Notes under the pieces: generated by a model
What the model was told of the DNA's origin: nothing
Seen by the model: only the letters and a program-made list of their open reading frames with translations
Databases searched by the model: none
Position numbers and translations under genes: made by a program
IMG/VR virus record: IMGVR_UViG_3300037264_006580
Coordinates: 1 to 26,931 of that record
Reading direction: 5' to 3' (one strand)
DNA: 26,931 nt
DNA from: a virus
Shown here: piece by piece, positions 23,015-26,931 of the stretch
How the letters are laid out: each line of letters starts with the position of its first letter
Numbering within the stretch: position 1 is the first letter of the stretch

Positions 23015-23101
23015 ATGCTGATATTGATTGCCTGCAATTTTATCGATGATCGAAAGAATTACGGCAAATGGCGGGATTCTAAAAGCGATGAAAAGGATTA
23101 A
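23015..23101 (+). CDS. Possible 28-residue peptide
   Basis: A short frame between two better genes, beginning MLILIACNFIDDRKNYGKW, hydrophobic then charged, ending at the TAA two bases before the next ATG. There is no clear ribosome site. It may be the end of an eroded gene. Weak call. Confidence 0.25.
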   Translation: MLILIACNFIDDRKNYGKWRDSKSDEKD

Positions 23102-23103
23102 CA

Positions 23104-23628
23104 ATGACTCACTCTGTTGAAGAAATGTTTTACGAGATTGATTGCGCGATCACGGAAAAACTCGATGAAAACCCTGATATTAAAAATAAAATATCGTGTA
23201 AAAAAGGATGCGCCGCGTGCTGCCATCAAGCAGTATCTTGCTCCCAAAAAGAAGCTGCTTTACTGGCTAAACAAATAAAAGAGGGGAATGTGGAGATAGA
23301 TTTAACTCTCTTGGAAAAACAAGCGGAAAACCTGAAGGTTTTGGAATCTATAGAATTTTGGAGGCTTCCTATTCCTGAAAGAAAATGCGTGTTTTTATCC
23401 GACGAAAATACTTGCATGGCGTATAAGTATCGCCCCCTAGTTTGTAGAACGCACTTTGTTCTTTCTGATCCAAAAATTTGCGCCACTCCTGATGGGAAAG
23501 GGACGATAACTTTTATTAATTTCAAATCACTTGAAATACCGGCATTTAATCTTCTAACTAACGGTGATCTAAATAAAATTAATTATCTCCCTATCCTTCT
23601 AAAAAAAGAGCTGGAAAAATTAGGGTGA
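23104..23628 (+). CDS. YkgJ-family Cys-cluster protein
   Basis: Product is 174 residues. SCKKGCAACCHQAVSCS, RKCVFLSDENTCMAYKYRPLVCRTHFV is the YkgJ/CxxCxxCC signature thought to hold zinc or iron. Family members are common in bacteria and phages, and the biochemical role is not established. It has AAAAGGA-type leader sequence and ends just before a small membrane-protein gene. Confidence 0.8.
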   Translation: MTHSVEEMFYEIDCAITEKLDENPDIKNKISCKKGCAACCHQAVSCSQKEAALLAKQIKEGNVEIDLTLLEKQAENLKVLESIEFWRLPIPERKCVFLSDENTCMAYKYRPLVCRTHFVLSDPKICATPDGKGTITFINFKSLEIPAFNLLTNGDLNKINYLPILLKKELEKLG

Positions 23629-23641
23629 AAAGGAGCTGTAA

Positions 23642-23806
23642 ATGGATACGTGGGATTGGGTAGTTATACTTATTGAGGTCGCTTTATACTCAGCATGCAT
23701 TCACATTTTGGCCACTAAAGCCTTTCCTGAGAACACTCTGCCTGCCGGGGTTTGTATGGCGGTGTTATTTACTGCTATTTACGCGAACGTGAGATTTAAG
23801 TCATGA
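23642..23806 (+). CDS. 54-residue membrane protein
   Basis: AAAAGGAG and ATG 23642. Two hydrophobic stretches, WVVILIEVALYSACIHIL and VCMAVLFTAIYANV, around a short polar loop make a hairpin membrane protein. It overlaps the next gene by ATGA. Holin-like size, but far from the lysis genes; function unknown. Confidence 0.6.
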   Translation: MDTWDWVVILIEVALYSACIHILATKAFPENTLPAGVCMAVLFTAIYANVRFKS

Positions 23807-23982
23807 CCAGATATGGAGATGAAATGACCCCAAAAAAGTATACCTGCAAGTGGTGCGGAGATAGATTTGAAGAGATGGAAAATGACAAACCGAAACAGAT
23901 TGGACGCTGTTGCAGTGATGATTGTTCGAAACGTTGGATTCAGAATCGGCTTAATACAAAACAAGAAAGGAATCGAAAATGA
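23803..23982 (+). CDS. 59-residue zinc-finger protein
   Basis: Starts in the ATGA overlap. YTCKWCGDRFEEM ... GRCCSDDCSKRW gives CxxC and CxxxC pairs, a treble-clef or MYM-type small zinc finger, followed by a basic tail. Probably nucleic-acid or protein binding. Its stop overlaps the next gene by ATGA. Confidence 0.65.
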   Translation: MTRYGDEMTPKKYTCKWCGDRFEEMENDKPKQIGRCCSDDCSKRWIQNRLNTKQERNRK

Positions 23983-24575
23983 AAAAATTAATTAAAAGAA
24001 TACAAACAGAAACGCTTTTCCATCGCGTAAATAATGAGAAAATAGAGGGTAAAAATAAATCTATGAGCGGGGACTGCACCGGGCTTAGAGGAGACTGCAC
24101 ATGGATTAGCGGGGACTGCACCGGGCTTAGAGGAGACTGCACCGGGCTTAGAGGAGACTGCACCGGGCTTAGAGGAGACTGCACATGGCTTAGCGGGGAC
24201 TGCACCGGGCTTAGAGGAGACTGCACCGGGCTTAGAGGAGACTGCACCGGGCTTAGAGGAGACTGCACCGGGCTTATAGGGGCCTGCACCGGGCTTATAG
24301 GGGACTGCACCGGGCTTAGAGGAGACTGCACATGGCTTAGAGGAGACTGCACCGGGCTTAGAGGAGACTGCACATGGCTTAGCGGGGACTGCACCGGTCT
24401 TAGAGGGAACTGCACCGGGCTTATAGGGGACTGCACAGGGCTTAGAGGAGACTGCACATGGCTTAGCGGGGACTGCACCGGGCTTAGCGGGAATTTTGAC
24501 GCTTGCGAAATCTCCGATGAGGAGAGGAACGACACCGTTGATATCTCAGATTTAATTGAATTAAAGGAAACGTAA
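23979..24575 (+). CDS. Cys-heptapeptide repeat protein (20 repeats), copy B
   Basis: Product is 198 residues, paralogue of the protein at 20577: similar head (MKKLIKRIQTETLFHRVNNE..., GKNKSM), 20 GDCTGLx heptads and an acidic tail (NFDACEISDEERND). Many units have W in place of the second Gly (CTWL), more than in copy A. Start overlaps the upstream stop by ATGA, and the stop abuts the next gene. Head and tail are more diverged than the repeats, which implies the repeats exchange DNA between the two loci or arose by recent expansion. Confidence 0.75.
   Translation: MKKLIKRIQTETLFHRVNNEKIEGKNKSMSGDCTGLRGDCTWISGDCTGLRGDCTGLRGDCTGLRGDCTWLSGDCTGLRGDCTGLRGDCTGLRGDCTGLIGACTGLIGDCTGLRGDCTWLRGDCTGLRGDCTWLSGDCTGLRGNCTGLIGDCTGLRGDCTWLSGDCTGLSGNFDACEISDEERNDTVDISDLIELKET
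24069..24488 (+). repeat. 21-bp tandem repeat, 20 units
   Basis: Same unit as at 20667-21149. Several long runs are identical to copy A, making the two loci a 3.4-kb-spaced direct repeat able to recombine and delete the DUF6291-like, XRE and YkgJ genes between them. Confidence 0.95.
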
Positions 24576-24986
24576 ATGAAACTTTACACAACTGAAGAAT
24601 TAAAAGGGATATTGGAAAAACATCTAAAATTGCTGAGAAAAGAAGATGGCGGAGAATATGCCAACCTGAGTGGCGCAGACCTGAGAGGCGCAAACCTGGA
24701 ACGCGCAGACCTGAGTGGCGCAGACCTGACAGGCGCAAGAAATATTCAATCAATCCCAGATTTTTGTAAATGGACGTTTCTTATTGGGAAAGATAATCTT
24801 GAAATCGGGTGTGAAATAAAGTCATGGGACGAGTGGAATATTTTCTTTTCTGAAAATCAGTTTATAGAAACTGATCCAAGAGAAAAAGAGTTAGAATACG
24901 CGCTTATAAAAGCAAAATTCGAATACTGCAAAAGTTTGAGGCCCATTTATACAAAGATGTTTTGGGAGAAGGAGGTTGAAAAATGA
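24576..24986 (+). CDS. Pentapeptide-repeat protein
   Basis: Product is 136 residues. A head shared with the gene at 18036 (MKLYTTEELKGILEKHLKLL) is followed by clean A(N/D)LxG/A pentapeptides (YANLSGADLRGANLERADLS) and an unrelated 85-residue C-terminal domain, with IGCEIKSWDEWNIFF and a helical end. The head-plus-repeat layout is typical of phage pentapeptide proteins next to DUF-type tails. The fold is a short quadrilateral beta helix; target unknown. It directly follows the Cys-heptapeptide gene. Confidence 0.7.
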   Translation: MKLYTTEELKGILEKHLKLLRKEDGGEYANLSGADLRGANLERADLSGADLTGARNIQSIPDFCKWTFLIGKDNLEIGCEIKSWDEWNIFFSENQFIETDPREKELEYALIKAKFEYCKSLRPIYTKMFWEKEVEK

Positions 24987-25141
24987 AATGCTTTAAGTGC
25001 GGAGTGGAATTCGAGGGGGAGCACTTGGCCATGTGTCGTTTTTTGCAAGGCAAGTCATCCTGGGAAGACGTAATAAAAAGCTGGGTAAAAGAAGGGGCAA
25101 AAGAAATAGCACGACGTCAGAAAAAGGAGCAACTAAAATGA
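24983..25141 (+). CDS. 52-residue protein with CxxC zinc knuckle
   Basis: Starts in the ATGA overlap. MKCFKCGVEFEGEHLAMCRF has CxxC plus His/Cys spaced like a small zinc finger, then a basic helix. It overlaps the next gene by ATGA. Unknown role, probably nucleic-acid binding. Confidence 0.6.
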   Translation: MKCFKCGVEFEGEHLAMCRFLQGKSSWEDVIKSWVKEGAKEIARRQKKEQLK

Positions 25142-25290
25142 ACTGCTTTAAATGCGGACTAACAACCGCTCAGTTTTATATTGAGACTGACGCCAAAGAC
25201 AAAATAAGGATTCCAGTTTGTGACAACCTTGATTGCGGCGCTTACGGGTTTTTGCAAGCCAGCAAAGAAGTTATGGCTAAGAAGAATTAA
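25138..25290 (+). CDS. 50-residue zinc-ribbon protein
   Basis: ATG 25138 lies in the overlap and follows AAAAAGGAG. MNCFKCGLTTAQFYIETDAK, then IRIPVCDNLDCGAYGF: two CxxC/CxxxxC pairs as in small zinc ribbons. Its beginning resembles that of its upstream neighbour, so the two may be diverged duplicates. Confidence 0.65.
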   Translation: MNCFKCGLTTAQFYIETDAKDKIRIPVCDNLDCGAYGFLQASKEVMAKKN

Positions 25291-25291
25291 A

Positions 25292-25438
25292 ATGTATATC
25301 AGCGTGTATGGGTTTCTTCTTATTCTATTTTGTTGCTGGTTGACTTGTGTAATAACCGTTTTGGTTTGGGGCCTCATAATTTTGCCGCTCTGTCGCGGGA
25401 AATCTCTAAGATGGGTTGATGATGAAAAAAATTCTTAG
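25292..25438 (+). CDS. 48-residue membrane protein
   Basis: ATG 25292 is one base after the previous stop. A long hydrophobic segment (YGFLLILFCCWLTCVITVLV and on) occupies most of it, ending in a basic tail (CRGKSLRWVDDEKNS). Single-pass membrane miniprotein of unknown role; it overlaps the next gene's start by about 20 bases. Confidence 0.5.
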   Translation: MYISVYGFLLILFCCWLTCVITVLVWGLIILPLCRGKSLRWVDDEKNS

Positions 25439-25814
25439 ACGTGAGGTTAAAGAGGTTTATATCGCTTGCCAAAAGGATGATTGGGATGGCCATGGGGCTA
25501 ATAGAATGCCATACGACTCATATATAGCAGTAGTCCGGTTAATACGGGCGCTTCCGCAAACCATTATTAAACCAGATGTCGTTCCTGAACCATCTGGAAA
25601 AATAGGGCTGGAATGGAATGTCGACAACAAAAACCGGTTGGTACTGAGTGTATCGGAGCGCACAATTTTTTATGCGGCTATATTAGGTGTTAGATATAAA
25701 ATAAATGGTCACCAACCCTTTGTTAAAGAATTGCCGATGGCGATTAAAGAGATCCTTTCATCCTATTTTTCGAGGGAGCAAGAAATTAAAATCAAGCCAA
25801 AAAAAAGGGAATGA
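25419..25814 (+). CDS. Conserved hypothetical protein (WDGxGA family); holds protospacer 1
   Basis: Product is 131 residues from the ATG at 25419 (another ATG follows at once). Pattern DDWDGHGANRM...AVVRLIRALPQTIIKPDVVPEPSGKIGLEWNV...VSERTIFYAAILG is that of a widespread bacterial/phage hypothetical family, of unknown function. The segment coding GVRYKINGHQP (25686-25718) equals spacer 1 of the phage array exactly. It is the third gene targeted by the array, so it may be a delayed or dispensable gene under guide control, or a gene shared with rival phages. Confidence 0.75.
   Translation: MMKKILRREVKEVYIACQKDDWDGHGANRMPYDSYIAVVRLIRALPQTIIKPDVVPEPSGKIGLEWNVDNKNRLVLSVSERTIFYAAILGVRYKINGHQPFVKELPMAIKEILSSYFSREQEIKIKPKKRE
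25686..25718 (+). other. Protospacer matching array spacer 1
   Basis: All 33 bases of spacer 1 (16225-16257) are identical here, on the sense strand of the gene. 5' flank is TATATTA, 3' flank TTTGTTA. Confidence 0.97.
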
Positions 25815-26038
25815 GTAGATTCGGGGAACCTTGGAAACGAGATAAATTTAACTGGACGGTTCTCAATAAAAACGGAGAAGATATTTTTAGTGACTACACA
25901 GTTCAGCCGGGAGTATTAGAGAGAGCAATCATTTGCGTTAACGCCTGCACTAATATCCCCGATCCCGAAAAAACTATCCCTCTTTTAATTAAGTTGGCCG
26001 AAAAGATCAACAGGATGGATGTTGAAGCAAATGGATAA
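25811..26038 (+). CDS. Phage hypothetical protein
   Basis: Product is 75 residues, starting in the ATGA overlap. LERAIICVNACTNIPDPEKTIPLLIKLAEKI resembles a short conserved helical motif ('RIVxCVNACxGI') in many phage early proteins of unknown role. It overlaps the next gene's start by about 20 bases. Confidence 0.65.
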   Translation: MSRFGEPWKRDKFNWTVLNKNGEDIFSDYTVQPGVLERAIICVNACTNIPDPEKTIPLLIKLAEKINRMDVEANG

Positions 26039-26237
26039 TTTAATTGAAATTATAGTTGCTATCCTGATATGGGCAGTTATTATGCTGGCTTTCGCGTTGG
26101 GTTGGTTCTTTGGCTATGTTAAAGGGTTTTCAAGAGGGTTTTTAAAAGGATTAAGGGCAGCTCCAGAATTACAAGAAAAAGTGATAAAAGAAATTTTAAT
26201 TGAAAAAATGGAGGAGCATATTTATGCGCGAAATTAA
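26019..26237 (+). CDS. Single-pass membrane protein
   Basis: Product is up to 72 residues from ATG 26019 (an ATG at 26031 is an equal choice). One strong membrane segment (IIVAILIWAVIMLAFALGWFF) near the N-terminus, then a basic and acidic tail. It overlaps the YopX gene by 14 bases. Function unknown. Confidence 0.55.
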   Translation: MLKQMDNLIEIIVAILIWAVIMLAFALGWFFGYVKGFSRGFLKGLRAAPELQEKVIKEILIEKMEEHIYARN

Positions 26238-26808
26238 GTTTCGGGGGATTTCAAAAAAAACGAGGGAACAGGTTTATGGCGATTATCTATGTATTAATTT
26301 TAGGCATTATATCTATTCTGGTGGCACTGTTCATAAAATTATTTCAAAAGAATTAGGTATTAGTTATTTTCTTTCTCCTAACACAGGCCCATTTATACCA
26401 TCACCTTTGGCTGAGTTAGTTGACGGATTAAAATTAATTGAAATAATTCCTGAAACTTTAGGGCAATTTACAGGGGTGTTTTATGAGAAAATTGAGATAT
26501 ATGAGGGGGATATTGTTGAAATAAAATGCCCCATAAACAATACGAAATATGGAGATATCTTTTATTTAGATGCTGCCTTTATGGTGAATTCTGAAAAAGA
26601 TCAGGACTCAAACAACAACGGAACTTTATGGGATGAATCTACGTATTTATTGGGAATAAAAGGAACCATCCACGATCACCTTTTAAAAGAAAATATCGAC
26701 AAACTCGAATATCGACCCACTGCTTTTGTTGATGCCCCTGATGCCGAACCCGTAGTCAACATACGGGGGAGCTCTCTCAAAAGTAGTTTACACAGGCCAA
26801 ATGTGTAG
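26224..26808 (+). CDS. YopX-family protein
   Basis: Product is 194 residues; ATG 26224 follows GGAGGAG, whereas an ATG 24 bases upstream has none. MREIKFRGISKKTREQVYGD is the YopX domain start, and GQFTGVFYEKIEIYEGDIVE with a later TIHD completes it. YopX proteins are common in phages of many hosts; role unknown. The last codons run into a 22-bp tandem repeat, so the C-terminal residues (SLHRPNV) are repeat-derived and the natural end is doubtful. Confidence 0.8.
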   Translation: MREIKFRGISKKTREQVYGDYLCINFRHYIYSGGTVHKIISKELGISYFLSPNTGPFIPSPLAELVDGLKLIEIIPETLGQFTGVFYEKIEIYEGDIVEIKCPINNTKYGDIFYLDAAFMVNSEKDQDSNNNGTLWDESTYLLGIKGTIHDHLLKENIDKLEYRPTAFVDAPDAEPVVNIRGSSLKSSLHRPNV

Positions 26809-26931
26809 TTTACACAGGCCAAATGTGTAGTTTACACAGGCCAAATGTGTAGTTTACACAGGCCAAATGTGTAGTTTACACAGGCCAAATGTGTAGTTTA
26901 CACAGGCCAAATGTGTAGTTTACACAGGCCA
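26783..26931 (+). repeat. 22-bp tandem repeat, 6.8 units, at window end
   Basis: Identical units beginning GTAGTTTACACAGG and ending CCAAATGT start every 22 bases from 26783; the window ends in the seventh. Each unit contains TACACA-N7-TGTGTA, a perfect 6-bp dyad. Possible iteron or operator cluster, or an assembly end within a long repeat. Confidence 0.9.

Noticed and set aside
23951-24535. 194-codon - strand ORF of SPLSPVQ repeats, and a similar one at 20618-20824
   Set aside because: Antisense reading of the 21-bp tandem repeats; open only because the unit is a multiple of three and lacks stops.

Overview
The window looks like part of a tailed-phage (or prophage) genome. The host is probably Gram-negative, but I cannot name it. 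The evidence is dense, mostly same-strand gene packing with ATGA overlaps, strong AAGGAG-type ribosome sites, both terminase subunits, a tail fibre, a lysis cassette and a recombination module. I see no integrase, RNA polymerase, portal or capsid gene. The left edge cuts into a large virion gene and the right edge stops inside a tandem repeat, so both ends are arbitrary or assembly breaks.

Layout. (1) 1-12.0 kb is the late module on the + strand: a >2,200-residue polyvalent virion protein with ADP-ribosyltransferase-like and HExxH zincin-like segments, a T7-type tail fibre, an NlpC/P60-like lysin, two small membrane proteins and TerL. The order (large internal virion protein, fibre, lysis, terminase) resembles T7-like podoviruses. 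(2) 12.0-13.8 kb is on the - strand: two HTH-like small proteins, TerS and two short Cys-rich ORFs sharing a duplicated leader. (3) 13.8-16.6 kb is the most unusual region: a divergent control region, an operon of small unknown genes carrying two copies of a 65-nt element with a type I-E-like CRISPR repeat hairpin, then a 337-residue TnpB/Cas12-like protein. That protein has lost the RuvC-I aspartate and the whole C-terminal zinc-ribbon/RuvC-III part. It is followed by a CRISPR-like array with 61-nt period. (4) 16.6-17.3 kb holds a triple-operator promoter that starts almost on the ATG of an XRE regulator, plus a - strand terminator-like hairpin. (5) 17.3-26.8 kb is an early/accessory + strand region: a Sak4-like ATPase, a RecB/Cas4-like nuclease and a DUF669/SSB-like protein; two paralogous Cys-heptapeptide-repeat proteins; two pentapeptide-type proteins; a DUF6291-like replication-associated protein; several zinc-knuckle and membrane miniproteins; and a YopX protein. 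(6) The last 149 bases are a 22-bp tandem repeat.

Main discovery. The first three spacers of the array match three protein genes of this same window: a 33-nt exact match in the gene at 25.4 kb, a 28-nt exact core in the first gene of the TnpB-like operon (13.9 kb), and a 32-nt exact match in the DUF6291-like gene (21.8 kb). All match the coding strand. A nuclease-dead, truncated TnpB-like protein next to an array of guides against phage genes suggests an RNA-guided repressor. It could time the phage's own genes, including negative feedback on its own operon, or silence related competing phages. The two solitary type I-E-like repeats nearby could also act as RNA decoys against a host Cascade (RNA anti-CRISPR). 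The matches and repeats are visible in the sequence; the functions are inference.
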